Shown here in pieces: positions 1 through 9,032 of a stretch of 64,000 bases of DNA. A program made the translations under genes and the position numbers. The stretch is from an uncultured Paracoccaceae bacterium (GTDB lineage: Bacteria > Pseudomonadota > Alphaproteobacteria > Rhodobacterales > Rhodobacteraceae). The stretch is taken from assembly GCA_947488605.1 (NCBI GenBank), contig CANKZJ010000001.1, positions 930,001-994,000 on the forward strand. The letters are read 5' to 3'. The notes beneath the pieces are model-generated. The model was not told where the DNA came from. It saw nothing but the letters and a program-made list of their open reading frames with translations, and did not search any database. The stretch's first letter is position 1; each line of letters begins with the position of its first letter.

Positions 1-2
1 TC

Positions 3-515
3 GACAGCTTTGCACACATCACAATAGCCGAGAATGATGGCTTGGCGTTAGCGTCTGTCGCGGCACGACTTGGGCATGAAGCGGCCTGCCATAAAACACT
101 GAAAAAGCTGCTAGGTGCTGTACCGGCACCGGGTAAAGCGGTCCTGCATGATCCCGAAGCCGGGTTCTGGATGGGACCGGATCAGTGGATGATTGGTGCG
201 CCGCGCGAAACCCATGAACTTTTGGCTGATACGCTGGACGCTCTGTTTGGCAAAACGGCCTCTGTCACGGAACAAACAGGGGCTTGGGTCTGCTTTGATG
301 TGACCGGCCTCGCAATGCCTGATCTGTGCGAACGCGTTTGTGCTTTGCCAATCCGCAAAATGGCGGCGGGCGATGCGCAGCGGACCATGATCCATCAGCT
401 TGGGTGTTTTGTGATCCGGCGCGAAAGTGCAGATCATATCCGCATTTTGGGACCGCGCGCCTCTGCAGGATCGCTGCATCATACGTTGATCACCGCAGCG
501 CATGCAGTGGCCTAG
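3..515 (+). CDS. soxG: Sarcosine oxidase gamma-type subunit, 5'-truncated by window edge
   Basis: The reading frame is open from base 3 to the TAG at 513-515, so the start lies outside the window and about 170 residues are visible. The sequence resembles the gamma subunit of heterotetrameric sarcosine oxidase (SoxG family), including a GPDQWMI segment near residue 60 and a C-terminal RILGPRAS segment. Gamma subunits are folate-fold accessory chains of the SoxBDAG complex. N-methylglutamate dehydrogenase (MgdABCD) is built on the same plan. Because gmaS and mgsABC lie downstream, this could be mgdD rather than a true sarcosine oxidase subunit. The upstream genes needed to decide are not visible. 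Its stop overlaps the convergent regulator by 3 bases. Confidence 0.8.
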   Translation, partial: DSFAHITIAENDGLALASVAARLGHEAACHKTLKKLLGAVPAPGKAVLHDPEAGFWMGPDQWMIGAPRETHELLADTLDALFGKTASVTEQTGAWVCFDVTGLAMPDLCERVCALPIRKMAAGDAQRTMIHQLGCFVIRRESADHIRILGPRASAGSLHHTLITAAHAVA

Positions 516-1516
516 GCGGAGGGGACGATCTTGTTCTCGCGCACGCGGAACATATTGATCTTTTTGCGGTCTTCTTCGGGGTGGACCCCAAAAACCTCTT
601 GGTATCTTTTGGCCATGGACGGCGCACTTGCGTAGCCCACAGAAATTGCAATCTGCGTCAAGCTGTCCTTGCTATATAGCAAAAGCTGCCGCGCTTTGTG
701 CATGCGCAGTGATTTGTAATAGCCACCGGGCGTATTGCCTGTTGTCTTGTCAAAAAGACGCTCCAACTGGCGCACTGAAACGTCAACTTGATCCGCGACG
801 TCGGCGATGTTGATCGGGTCTTCGATATGTTCAGAGAATATCTCGACCGCCTTTTTCACAATCGGCGGAAGCATATCATGCGTGCTTTCAGCGGCGAAGG
901 TCGGCTTGCGTTGGGTAACGCCCTGCCCGCGCACCAGCGGATGCTGAAACCAACATGCAACTTCCGTCGCAACATCTGATCCCAATGCGTCTTCGATCAA
1001 AAGTAGCGACAGATCAAATGCCGCCGCAGCCCCCGAGGCAGTGGACCGGTCACGGTCAATCATGATGACATCTTCGGTGGATTTCAGGCGCGGAAACTCT
1101 GCCGCGAAAGCCGCGTCATAACACCAGTGCACAGAGGTCGTATACCCGCTCAACAGCCCCGCACGGGCCAACGGAAAGATACCACCGCTAATCGCACCCA
1201 TTTTCAGACCATGACGCGCAAATTTCCGCAATCGGCCATCTGACGTGGTTGGGTTGTCAAATCGGGACGATGGCCCGCTGAGCACGAACAGCTGATCAAG
1301 AGCGCCGCAATCCTCCAAGCCGAGGTCAGGCTCAAACCAGACCTGCGCGCTTGCCTCAACCCGCGCACCATTTTCCGATACCAATTTCCAGCTGAACGTG
1401 TCCGTCCCCGCGATCTCATTCGCTGCGCGCAACGGCTCGATCATCGACGTCAAACATGCCATCGGAAATCCGGGGAAAATAAGAAAGCCAATCTGGGTGT
1501 GTTCATTGGTGGTCAT
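512..1516 (-). CDS. GlxA-family AraC-type regulator with DJ-1/PfpI domain
   Basis: This 334-residue protein has an N-terminal DJ-1/PfpI (glutamine-amidotransferase-like) domain at about residues 8-190 and a C-terminal AraC double helix-turn-helix at about 220-320 (a VSVRQLERLFDKTTGNTPG recognition segment). The elbow carries SGGIFPLA rather than a nucleophilic cysteine, as is usual in GlxA-type regulators, which sense ligands rather than catalyse. Relatives such as GbdR and CdhR control betaine, carnitine or dimethylglycine catabolism. Its place between a SoxG-like gene and the dmm operon suggests it senses a methylated amine or N-methylated amino acid; that is inference. It is divergent from the XRE-cupin gene across about 97 bases. 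Confidence 0.85.
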   Translation of the reverse strand: MTTNEHTQIGFLIFPGFPMACLTSMIEPLRAANEIAGTDTFSWKLVSENGARVEASAQVWFEPDLGLEDCGALDQLFVLSGPSSRFDNPTTSDGRLRKFARHGLKMGAISGGIFPLARAGLLSGYTTSVHWCYDAAFAAEFPRLKSTEDVIMIDRDRSTASGAAAAFDLSLLLIEDALGSDVATEVACWFQHPLVRGQGVTQRKPTFAAESTHDMLPPIVKKAVEIFSEHIEDPINIADVADQVDVSVRQLERLFDKTTGNTPGGYYKSLRMHKARQLLLYSKDSLTQIAISVGYASAPSMAKRYQEVFGVHPEEDRKKINMFRVRENKIVPSA

Positions 1517-1613
1517 AAAATTATCCTAGCAGGAAACAAATATGCTATACCAGACGTAGATTGGTGAAATAATGATCAGAAACCTTGATTGAATTGTGCA
1601 GAGCGGTAATGGA

Positions 1614-2270
1614 ATGAACATTGAAAAAATGGACCCTCAAATGATTTCGCCCCTCCTTCAGCAAGATCCACATGGCGTACGCGAGCAACGCGAAAAAGTG
1701 CTCGAAGTCGCAATTGGCCGCGAAGTACGCGCCTTCCGCCGCAAGCAGGAAATCACTGTCGCCGAGTTGTCTGCAACGACAGGCCTGTCTATCGGGATGT
1801 TGTCGAAGATCGAGAACGGCAACACTTCCCCGTCTTTGACAACCTTGCAAACGCTGGCGAATGCACTCTCCGTGCCTTTGACTGCGTTCTTTCGCGGTTT
1901 TGAGGAAGACCGCATGGCCGTCCACACCAAGGCCGGCGAAGGCGTGGAGCTTGAGCGTGATGGCACGCGTGCCAATCATCAGTACAACCTGCTTGGCCAT
2001 ATCGGATCGAATGCAAGCGGGGTGATCGTTGAACCATACCTGATCACCCTGTCTGAAAAATCTGACGTCTTTCCAACCTTCCAACACGGCGGGATCGAAA
2101 CGATCTATATGCTGGAAGGCGAGGTCGATTATCGGCACGGCGAAGACGTCTATCCGCTCAAACCCGGTGATACCCTGTTCTTTGACGCCGATGCACCGCA
2201 TGGGCCAGAAGTGCTGGTCACGCTGCCCGCCCGCTACCTTGCAGTTATCTCGTATCCTCAGGACAGCTAA
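1614..2270 (+). CDS. XRE-family transcriptional regulator with C-terminal cupin
   Basis: The protein is 218 residues if started at ATG 1614; an in-frame GTG at 1596 would add six residues. An XRE-type helix-turn-helix occupies about residues 22-80 (TVAELSATTGLSIGMLSKIE). A cupin_2 fold follows at about 130-205, with HGGIETIYMLEGEV and the second motif ending in DADAPHGPE. This architecture is common in regulators of amine and amino-acid catabolism, where the cupin binds the effector. It ends 17 bases before the convergent dmmC stop codon, so it is a plausible regulator of dmmDABC, though no operator was identified. Confidence 0.85.
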   Translation: MNIEKMDPQMISPLLQQDPHGVREQREKVLEVAIGREVRAFRRKQEITVAELSATTGLSIGMLSKIENGNTSPSLTTLQTLANALSVPLTAFFRGFEEDRMAVHTKAGEGVELERDGTRANHQYNLLGHIGSNASGVIVEPYLITLSEKSDVFPTFQHGGIETIYMLEGEVDYRHGEDVYPLKPGDTLFFDADAPHGPEVLVTLPARYLAVISYPQDS

Positions 2271-2287
2271 CGGCGCACCACATTCAC

Positions 2288-3355
2288 CTAGGTCTTTAGC
2301 GCAGGTTCGGTCTCAAGATCAGGCCAAATACCATCGCTGGTTGGCAGCCCATCATCAAATTTGGACAGGTAATCCAGTATCATCGGACGGTTGTCGATAA
2401 AGCCTTTGTAGGTTGCCAACTCTTCAGGCAAATCGCGGATCACCCGGTGCAAACGGCGACCCCATTTTGGCGCGGTCATCAGGTCTTGAAAGCTGCACAG
2501 ATAGCAACGGATGGGAAACACCAACGCGTTTGATCGCGGTAGCCGGAAGAACGTCTGCAACTCGACACGCAAATGCTGTTTTGAACCAATGTTTTCGGGT
2601 GTCACCGTCGTCTTTTGAATTCCCCATTTGTGATAGTTTTCGGGGCTGGTATCTAGCAGCGGATTCACTGTCATCGTCCAGTTCAGACGTCGTGCAGGCG
2701 CGCCTTGCTGAATGTTCAACAGGAACTTAAGTGCGCGGACAAATATCCCTTTTTCATGCGCCAATGGCACCGGTGCGTGCCATTCAAAGAAGTTCATCCC
2801 GATGTCAAAATCCAAAGACCAGTCGGCCTGCGTGGTCACTGTACCAGCGTCCATCCACAGGTTATCATCGCGCTGGTCCAGCACACAGAAATCGCCTTGG
2901 GCCTGACGGGTGATGTATTCCATCGGGCCATAAGGCAACGTCGTTTCATCCAAGAAGACAAAACTGTCATCAATGCCAAGCGGTTTGTTCACCCAGCGCC
3001 AGTTGTCGCCATCGCGGTGCAACTCGAACAGATCAGGATAGTCTTCGGATTTGCTGACCATGATCAGTTCAAGCAAGTCCCAACCTGCAAGCGTCATATG
3101 CGGCAAGGACTGACAACGCAGCGGATCATCCGCCAAAACCTCGGCGCGATCACGCATTTCCGAGACATAGTGTTCGTCCACGTCAAACCGCTTTTCGTAC
3201 ACGCTGTCGACCGGGCCACCGCGGTGCTGTTCCATGTTCACCGAATACATATAATTGTCTTCGTGGAACGGGAACGGGAACCGTTTGATGGCGCGCTCGG
3301 AGTTATAGAACGAATAGTCGTCGCGGAATGTTTCGTCGTTGAATTGAATGGTCAT
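2288..3355 (-). CDS. dmmC: Dimethylamine monooxygenase, catalytic heme subunit (DUF3445 type)
   Basis: This 355-residue protein belongs to the DUF3445/HODM-like family of heme-dependent oxidative N-demethylases. The family assignment rests on overall sequence, including the N-terminal ERAIKRFPFPFHEDN segment, a central region beginning LPHMTLAGWDLLELIMVSK and conserved FFRLPRSNAL near residue 300. DmmABC converts dimethylamine to methylamine and formaldehyde using NADPH-derived electrons and O2. The start ATG at 3355 lies one base after the dmmB stop, so translation is coupled; the longer open frame upstream lies inside dmmB. It is the last gene of dmmDABC, in the same order as the Ruegeria pomeroyi operon. 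Confidence 0.88.
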   Translation of the reverse strand: MTIQFNDETFRDDYSFYNSERAIKRFPFPFHEDNYMYSVNMEQHRGGPVDSVYEKRFDVDEHYVSEMRDRAEVLADDPLRCQSLPHMTLAGWDLLELIMVSKSEDYPDLFELHRDGDNWRWVNKPLGIDDSFVFLDETTLPYGPMEYITRQAQGDFCVLDQRDDNLWMDAGTVTTQADWSLDFDIGMNFFEWHAPVPLAHEKGIFVRALKFLLNIQQGAPARRLNWTMTVNPLLDTSPENYHKWGIQKTTVTPENIGSKQHLRVELQTFFRLPRSNALVFPIRCYLCSFQDLMTAPKWGRRLHRVIRDLPEELATYKGFIDNRPMILDYLSKFDDGLPTSDGIWPDLETEPALKT

Positions 3356-3356
3356 A

Positions 3357-4319
3357 TCAGCGGTCCAATACCAGAGTTTTGCCTTCAAAGCGGCTGACAC
3401 AGGGCATAATCTTTTCCCCGTTTGCATGTTCATCATCATCCAACCAGTGATCACGGTGGATGAAATTACCGGTGTAGTCGATCACCCGCGTTTCGCATTG
3501 ACCACAGGCGCCGCCACGGCACAGATAGGGGGCGTGGATGCCTGCCCGCTCAATCGCTTCGAGCAGGCTTTCGGTTTCACCGACTTGGATGACTTTGTTC
3601 GATACCGCGAGTTTCACCTCAAACGGCTTACCCGGTTGTGGCGCAAGGAATTCCTCATGATGAATTGCTTCGCGCGGCCATCCCTCAGAAGCGGCGGTTT
3701 TGCGTACCCACTCAATCATTCCCTTGGGCCCGCAGACATAGACATGCGTGCCAAGTGGTTGCCCATCCAACAGCTTGGTCAGGTCAATTTTGTCGTCCTG
3801 ATCGTCGTAATAGATATGCGTCTCGTTAGGGTGGCGGTCCGTCAGCTCGTCCACATATGACCCCAGACTTTCCGTGCGGCACGCATAGTGCAGTTCCCAA
3901 TTGCCGTTGAACCGCTCCAACTGTTTGATCTGGGCAAGAAACGGCGTAATTCCGATACCGCCCGCCAGAAACAGATGCTTTTTGGCACGCAAATCAAGGC
4001 TGAACAGATTTACGGGATAAGAGATCGTCATCTCATCCCCGACCTTCACGTTGTTATGCATGAACAGCGACCCACCGCGGCCTTCGTCGTCGCGGCGCAC
4101 GGAAATGGTGTATGCCAACTGATCCATCGGGTCAGACATCAATGAATAAGGATTAAGCCGGGTGACCTCGCCATCGCGCATCTCCACGACCGTATGCGCC
4201 CCACCTGAAAACGTGGGCAGCAGGCCGCCATCAACGCGTTCGAACTTGAAACGCGTTACAAGATCGTTCAGCGGCACAATATCCGTTACTTGAACGGCAA
4301 TTTTCTCGGCACCACTCAT
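3357..4319 (-). CDS. dmmB: Dimethylamine monooxygenase reductase subunit (PDR/VanB type)
   Basis: The 320-residue protein has phthalate-dioxygenase-reductase architecture: an N-terminal flavin-binding barrel (RLNPYSLMSDP at about 55-66), a NAD(P)-binding domain (LAGGIGITPFLAQI at about 117-130) and a C-terminal plant-type [2Fe-2S] ferredoxin domain (CRGGACGQCE, with a further cysteine in MPCVSRFEG). It passes electrons from NAD(P)H to the DmmC heme subunit. The ATG at 4319 overlaps the dmmA stop as ATGA; a longer frame upstream falls inside dmmA. It is third in the four-gene operon. Confidence 0.9.
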   Translation of the reverse strand: MSGAEKIAVQVTDIVPLNDLVTRFKFERVDGGLLPTFSGGAHTVVEMRDGEVTRLNPYSLMSDPMDQLAYTISVRRDDEGRGGSLFMHNNVKVGDEMTISYPVNLFSLDLRAKKHLFLAGGIGITPFLAQIKQLERFNGNWELHYACRTESLGSYVDELTDRHPNETHIYYDDQDDKIDLTKLLDGQPLGTHVYVCGPKGMIEWVRKTAASEGWPREAIHHEEFLAPQPGKPFEVKLAVSNKVIQVGETESLLEAIERAGIHAPYLCRGGACGQCETRVIDYTGNFIHRDHWLDDDEHANGEKIMPCVSRFEGKTLVLDR

Positions 4320-4912
4320 TCGTAGATCCCCTTTGCTTGCGGCACATTGCCGGGATCTTCTGCGTCTATGCAAACGCCTTGGTACGCGGCACGCCTGCGC
4401 GAATAGTGATCGCGAACAAACAGATTAAGACCGCAATGGCTGCACACAAATGGATCGGTTTCCACATCTTCGGTGATCCCTTTGCAGTGCACGCATTGCA
4501 TCCGGCGCGCGGTCGATCCGCGATGTTCTGTCTGGATCGCCGTGTGCGGAATCCCTGCCTCCATCGCGGCATATTGGGCTTGGCCTATCAGACCTTCAGT
4601 GCCTGTCAGGTAAACCTGCAATCCCATCTTGGCATCCACAAATGCCTTGTGAATACGCGCTTCTGCGGCCGCATACGTTGGCCCGGCGTAGAACGAGGCC
4701 GGGTTCAATGCACGTAACTTGTCTTCAAACGCTTCACCCTTGGGGATGTAAATGATGTGCGCCTTTTCCATCATCAATGGTGTGGCAACATCCAAGATCG
4801 CCTCGGCCCCATGCGCATCTGCGATCAGAAGATGCGCAGAGCCATCGCGCTCTTCCAATGTGCCATAGACGGGGCGGCTTCGAATACTTGTTGGAAACGT
4901 AAACTTCGACAT
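4316..4912 (-). CDS. dmmA: Dimethylamine monooxygenase subunit with C-terminal zinc ribbon
   Basis: This 198-residue protein matches the DmmA family by size, position and its C-terminal cysteine pairs (CVHCKG and CSHCGLNLFVRDHYSRR), which form a predicted zinc-ribbon or rubredoxin-like knuckle. The central region (about 60-130) looks like a reductase-style alpha/beta domain without an obvious cofactor motif. It is one of three subunits needed for dimethylamine monooxygenase activity. ATG 4912 is preceded by AAGGGAC; the longer frame extends into the intergenic gap after dmmD. Its stop overlaps dmmB. Confidence 0.85.
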   Translation of the reverse strand: MSKFTFPTSIRSRPVYGTLEERDGSAHLLIADAHGAEAILDVATPLMMEKAHIIYIPKGEAFEDKLRALNPASFYAGPTYAAAEARIHKAFVDAKMGLQVYLTGTEGLIGQAQYAAMEAGIPHTAIQTEHRGSTARRMQCVHCKGITEDVETDPFVCSHCGLNLFVRDHYSRRRAAYQGVCIDAEDPGNVPQAKGIYE

Positions 4913-4964
4913 ATCAGTCCCTTGGATTGAAAAAGGCGCGAGGTGCCCCCCGCACCCGTTCAGA

Positions 4965-6113
4965 TCAGCCCTTTGCAGTGCGGATCGACTTGTCTTTATC
5001 ATAGAACGGCATTTCTTCGGCGGTCGCTGCCAATTCTGTGCCGTCTGGTTGCTTGACAGTCAGCACAGTGCCGGGTTTGGCCGCGTCTGGTGCTATGCGC
5101 GCAATCGCGACGCTGTAGTTGTTCAGCTCCGACGACAGACCATAGGTAATCACACCGATATCTTTGCCGTCACGCAGCACGCGCGCGCCCATTTCCATCT
5201 GGTCCATGCTGTTCGACAGCTGCACGCCATAGATTTTAAAGCGCTCTTTGCCTTCCATCGCATAGTGGTTTTCGGCCCCTACAAAGCCTTCTTTACCGGG
5301 GGATACCGTGAATTCGAGACCCAGCTCCCACAACGTATCGCCACACGGCTCATCATCGAAGGGGAAGGTTTCAGAGTTGTCACCGGGATAAAACAGCAGA
5401 TAGCTTTCAATGCGCAACATATCGAGGGTGCTGAATTGCACAGGCCGCACGCCCATGTCCTTGCCAGCCTCAAGAATACTGTCCCAAAGATGGGTTGCGT
5501 CTTTCCCGCGACAGAAAATCTCGTACCCGCGCTCGCCGGTGTATCCGGTGCGCGAAATCATGACGTCACGGCCATAAAGGCGGGTTTGCATCAGGCCAAA
5601 GTAGGCCAAATCACGCACTGCTGGAATTTCCTTTGCCAACAGATCAACGGACACCGGCCCTTGCAGGGACATATCGTGCAGATCATCGTCAAACAGGATT
5701 TCACAATTCTTGCCCGCTGCTACAGATGCCAGTTGCTCCATGCCCGTGCCCGTCCCGTGGACGACGAGCCATGAATTCACGGCAAGGTGGTAAATGATGC
5801 AGTCATCAATGAATTTACCATCGGAGTTCAGGATTGAGGCATAGGTCGAACGGCCTGGCGCAATCTTTTCAACGTTGCGGGTTGTCACGCGATCGATGAC
5901 ATAGGCCGCATCGGCGCCTATAACATGCACCTTCTTCAAGCCCGACACATCCATCAGACCCGCCTTGGTGCGGATCGCCTCGTAATCAGCCTTGGCGCGT
6001 TCGGGTGTGTGGTCGTAGAACCACGCCGTCCCCATGCCGTTCCAGTCCTCCAGCTCGCCGCCGATGTCCGCGTGGCGATGTGCAAGTGCTGACGCTCTCC
6101 AAAGAATGGCCAT
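4965..6113 (-). CDS. dmmD: GcvT-like aminomethyltransferase of the dimethylamine operon
   Basis: The 382-residue protein belongs to the GcvT (glycine-cleavage T) family, which transfers C1 units to tetrahydrofolate. Family features include RSTYASILNSDGKFIDDCII (about residues 88-107) and SRTGYTGERGYEIFCR (about 188-203), followed by the C-terminal barrel. In dmmDABC it is thought to trap formaldehyde released by the monooxygenase as methylene-THF; that role is inferred from the family and operon. It is the first gene of the operon, with 52 bases to dmmA and a GGGGAAC ribosome-binding site upstream of ATG 6113. Confidence 0.85.
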   Translation of the reverse strand: MAILWRASALAHRHADIGGELEDWNGMGTAWFYDHTPERAKADYEAIRTKAGLMDVSGLKKVHVIGADAAYVIDRVTTRNVEKIAPGRSTYASILNSDGKFIDDCIIYHLAVNSWLVVHGTGTGMEQLASVAAGKNCEILFDDDLHDMSLQGPVSVDLLAKEIPAVRDLAYFGLMQTRLYGRDVMISRTGYTGERGYEIFCRGKDATHLWDSILEAGKDMGVRPVQFSTLDMLRIESYLLFYPGDNSETFPFDDEPCGDTLWELGLEFTVSPGKEGFVGAENHYAMEGKERFKIYGVQLSNSMDQMEMGARVLRDGKDIGVITYGLSSELNNYSVAIARIAPDAAKPGTVLTVKQPDGTELAATAEEMPFYDKDKSIRTAKG

Positions 6114-6226
6114 ATCTGATGTTCCCCTGTTTTCGACTCTTTTTATGTTCCGAAGTATTCAGCCCCAGCCCATGCAAAAAAGCAACATTCACATGCAACT
6201 TTTTTTCCTGTCAGGCAATTAATGTG

Positions 6227-6254
6227 AAAAGGGCCGCCAAATTTGGCGGCCCTT
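6227..6254 (-). terminator. Rho-independent terminator of the amtB operon
   Basis: A perfect 11-bp inverted repeat (GGGCCGCCAAA/TTTGGCGGCCC, 6231-6252) is followed on the minus strand by four T residues. It lies just downstream of the small gene ending at 6279 and just upstream of dmmD, so it separates the amtB transcription unit from dmmDABC. Confidence 0.8.
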
Positions 6255-6278
6255 CCCTGTAACGTCTTGGCCGTTGAC

Positions 6279-6449
6279 CTATTTGTCGAAGGATTTGGCC
6301 TTTGCCGTCTCTGATCGCTGACCGATCACCAAGACCGCGATGCAAATCACAACTGCGATGAATGTTGCGAAACCGGGCAAAGAACCGCCCCATCCCATGA
6401 ACATTGCGCCGTCGACGACACTCCAACTTGCTTCATCATATGGAAACAT
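6279..6449 (-). CDS. Small single-TM protein encoded after amtB (56 aa)
   Basis: A 56-residue open frame starts at ATG 6449 with a strong AAAGGAG ribosome-binding site and ends at TAG 6279. It has a soluble N-terminus, one transmembrane helix at about residues 28-43 (rich in V, I, A) and a charged C-terminal tail. It begins 21 bases after the amtB stop and is followed by the terminator, so it is the second gene of that operon. I do not recognise a family. A role as a small AmtB-associated membrane peptide is only a guess from position. Confidence 0.7.
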   Translation of the reverse strand: MFPYDEASWSVVDGAMFMGWGGSLPGFATFIAVVICIAVLVIGQRSETAKAKSFDK

Positions 6450-6470
6450 CTTTTTCTCCTTTGGTTGTCG

Positions 6471-7886
6471 TTATTCGGCTGGATGTGCGGGTGTAACAGG
6501 CGCGTCACCGCCCCACTCCGGGTAGCCAGCGGCGGGAACTTTCACGAGGTCCATACCTGCGATTTCAGCACCTTCACGGATACGCAACATGCCCATCATC
6601 TTAAGAATGAATGACACAACGTACCCCGGCACAAAGCCCAGCAGGAAGAAGACGACCGCACCAACGATTTGACCAACCAAGCTGATGGTCGGCACCTCGC
6701 CAGCCGCACCCTGAAGCGCCGGAAATCCTGACCCCCAGATGCCCAGCATGACAACACCGTAAAGGCCGATTGTTCCGTGAACGGTGACCGCACCAACGGC
6801 ATCGTCGATACCCCGGTTTTCCAGCCAGTCCGCGCAAGGTTTCAGGATGATACCGGCAGAGAAGGCCACGATGAACGCCAAGGCAGGATAATAGATATCC
6901 AGACCGGACGCCGTTGAGATAATGCCAGCCAGTGCGCCCGACATCATCCAGAATGGATCACGCGTGAACAGCCAAGCCCCGATAATCCCGCCCGCAATAG
7001 CCATCAGGATGTTGAATGACAGTGCTGAAAGCGTAATCGGTGTGCCATAGATCGTGGACGGTTTGTCGCCAAACCAAGACCACGCCTCGCCCGGTACGAT
7101 CACACAAGCCATCAAGAAACCCCAAAAGCCGACGATGATCAGCATCAGACCGACGACAGTAAGTGGCATGTTGTGGCCCGGAATGTGATTTGCAGAGCCA
7201 TCAGCGTTGAACTTGCCGATCCGTGGCCCAAGGTTGATCAACACACCCAGCGCAAAGAAACCAGCGACCGCGTGGACAAGACCAGCAGCACCAAAGTCGT
7301 GCACGCCCCATTGCGTCACAAGCCAGCCATCAGCGTGCCAACCCCAAGCCGCCGCAACGACCCAAGCGAAAGAACCAAGCACGACTGCAAGAATGATAAA
7401 GCCTACTGTCTGGATACGCTCGATCACGGCACCTGACATGATGGATGCGGTGGTCGCTGCGAACAATGCAAAGGCGCCAAAGAACACGCCAGACGCTTGG
7501 TCGGCAATGTTTGGCCCCATGTATTGCGCGCTGTCACCCCAGCCCCATGCAATGGCATTTGCGTATTCAACGCCAGAAATGCCCGCAGGTCCCGGTGCGC
7601 CGGGAAGCCCTGTTGGGAAGCCCCAATAGACCCACCACCCGAAGAAATAGAAGGTCGGGATCACGAAGGCGAACGCCAGAATATTCTTCACACCCGAAGA
7701 CAGTACGTTCTTCAAGCGTGACGCGCCCATCTCATAGGCTAAGAAACCCGCATGGATGAGGATCATCAGCGGAATTGATAGATAATAGAATGTTTCGGCA
7801 AACATCGTGTTGGTGACAGCTGCACCCGCACTTGCCGCCTCTAGCTCGGCCACTTTGGCCACAAGCTCTGCGATTTGTTCTTCCAC
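6471..7886 (-). CDS. amtB: Ammonium transporter
   Basis: This Amt/MEP/Rh-family protein has 471 residues and about eleven transmembrane helices. Typical features are the GFLAYEMGASRLKN region and the later DDAVGAVTVHGTIGLYGV segment containing the pore histidine. The start chosen is GTG 7886, preceded at 8 bases by GGGAG; upstream in-frame codons give an atypical cysteine-rich extension. The N-terminus carries a short heptad-like helix (VEEQIAELVAKVAELEAA) before the first membrane span. It is divergent from mgsABC-gmaS, so it probably moves ammonium (or methylammonium, a known Amt substrate analogue) in step with amine use. Its specificity cannot be read from sequence. Confidence 0.93.
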   Translation of the reverse strand: MEEQIAELVAKVAELEAASAGAAVTNTMFAETFYYLSIPLMILIHAGFLAYEMGASRLKNVLSSGVKNILAFAFVIPTFYFFGWWVYWGFPTGLPGAPGPAGISGVEYANAIAWGWGDSAQYMGPNIADQASGVFFGAFALFAATTASIMSGAVIERIQTVGFIILAVVLGSFAWVVAAAWGWHADGWLVTQWGVHDFGAAGLVHAVAGFFALGVLINLGPRIGKFNADGSANHIPGHNMPLTVVGLMLIIVGFWGFLMACVIVPGEAWSWFGDKPSTIYGTPITLSALSFNILMAIAGGIIGAWLFTRDPFWMMSGALAGIISTASGLDIYYPALAFIVAFSAGIILKPCADWLENRGIDDAVGAVTVHGTIGLYGVVMLGIWGSGFPALQGAAGEVPTISLVGQIVGAVVFFLLGFVPGYVVSFILKMMGMLRIREGAEIAGMDLVKVPAAGYPEWGGDAPVTPAHPAE

Positions 7887-8099
7887 GGTTAACTCTCCCA
7901 CGTCGGAATATTGTTGGTTGCGGCAATGCTCTTTGCGGCATGCCATGGGTCTAAATGAAACACGGACCGCCGCGTTCGCCTAGTATTTTTTGCCCAACAT
8001 GAAAAAAAGTTTCCTGAAGGTTGAGTTTTGAATTTTTGATGGTAGCGTCCAAAGTAGCTGTGTGGCACTGGGGCCACCATCTGAGTCGGGAATATGAAT
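7887..8099. promoter_or_regulatory. Divergent control region between amtB and mgsA
   Basis: These 213 bases separate two divergent transcription units for nitrogen and methylamine use and must hold both promoters. I saw ribosome-binding sites at both ends (TGGGAG before amtB, TCGGGA before mgsA). I found no convincing sigma-54 -24/-12 element. Confidence 0.5.
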
Positions 8100-9029
8100 A
8101 TGTGTGGAATCGTCGGATTGTTTCTTAAGGATAAGGCGCTCGAACCTCATCTGGGCGAGATGCTGACATCAATGCTGGTCACGATGACAGATCGCGGCCC
8201 CGATAGTGCCGGGATCGCGATTTATGGTGGAGAATCAAATGGTCGCAGCAAGATGACTGTGCAGGCCGCAGGCCCTGATGCGGCCTTTGCAGGACTTGCT
8301 AAATCACTCAGCGCAGCGATTGGTGCAGAGGTCAAAGTAGCGGTCAAAAGCACCCATGCCATTCTTGATATTCCAACGGGTTCCACCCAGCGGATCCGCA
8401 CTGCCCTGCAAGAGTTGAATCCCGACATTCGCTTGATGAGCCGGGGCGACAGCCTCGAGATTTACAAGGAAGTTGGACTGCCCAAAGATGTGGCGGCACA
8501 ATTCGATCTTGCCAAAATGTCAGGCACACATGGTATCGGCCATACCCGCATGGCAACCGAATCAGCCGTGACCACTATGGGCGCACATCCATTCAACACC
8601 GGTGATGATCAGTGCCTTGTACACAACGGATCGCTGTCCAATCACAACTCTCTACGCCGCAAACTGCGCCGCGAAGGGATTCATATCGAGACCGAGAACG
8701 ACACCGAAGTAGGCGCCGCTTATCTAACATGGCAGATGCAAAACGGGGCCAGCTTGGGCGAAGCGCTGGAAAGCAGCCTTGATGATCTTGACGGCTTCTT
8801 TACGTTTGTTGTGGGCACAAAAGACGGCTTTGGTGTGGTGCGCGATCCGATTGCCTGCAAGCCTGCTGTCATGGCCGAAACGGATCAATACGTGGCGTTT
8901 GGCTCAGAGTACCGCGCGCTTGTTGACCTACCCGGCATTGAAAATGCGCGCGTATGGGAGCCGGAACCAGCAACGGTCTATTTCTGGAGCCATAACGCAG
9001 TCCCAACATCGACCGAAAAGGCCGCTTAA
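8100..9029 (+). CDS. mgsA: N-methylglutamate synthase subunit A (class II glutamine amidotransferase)
   Basis: The product is a 309-residue Ntn-type glutamine amidotransferase related to GlxB. ATG 8100 is chosen over the in-frame ATG at 8094 because it gives MCGIVGLF: class II amidotransferases need cysteine exposed as residue 1 after Met removal. Other family motifs are TDRGPDSAGIAIYGG, the oxyanion-loop stretch LVHNGSLSNHNSLRR and a later ENDTEVGA. In the N-methylglutamate pathway MgsABC replaces the amino group of glutamate with methylamine taken from gamma-glutamylmethylamide. It is first of four co-directional genes (3-bp gap to mgsB). Confidence 0.88.
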   Translation: MCGIVGLFLKDKALEPHLGEMLTSMLVTMTDRGPDSAGIAIYGGESNGRSKMTVQAAGPDAAFAGLAKSLSAAIGAEVKVAVKSTHAILDIPTGSTQRIRTALQELNPDIRLMSRGDSLEIYKEVGLPKDVAAQFDLAKMSGTHGIGHTRMATESAVTTMGAHPFNTGDDQCLVHNGSLSNHNSLRRKLRREGIHIETENDTEVGAAYLTWQMQNGASLGEALESSLDDLDGFFTFVVGTKDGFGVVRDPIACKPAVMAETDQYVAFGSEYRALVDLPGIENARVWEPEPATVYFWSHNAVPTSTEKAA

Positions 9030-9032
9030 AAG

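Noticed and set aside
7887-8099. Sigma-54 promoter between amtB and mgsA
   Set aside because: TGGCAC occurs near 8061 but without a correctly spaced TTGC element.
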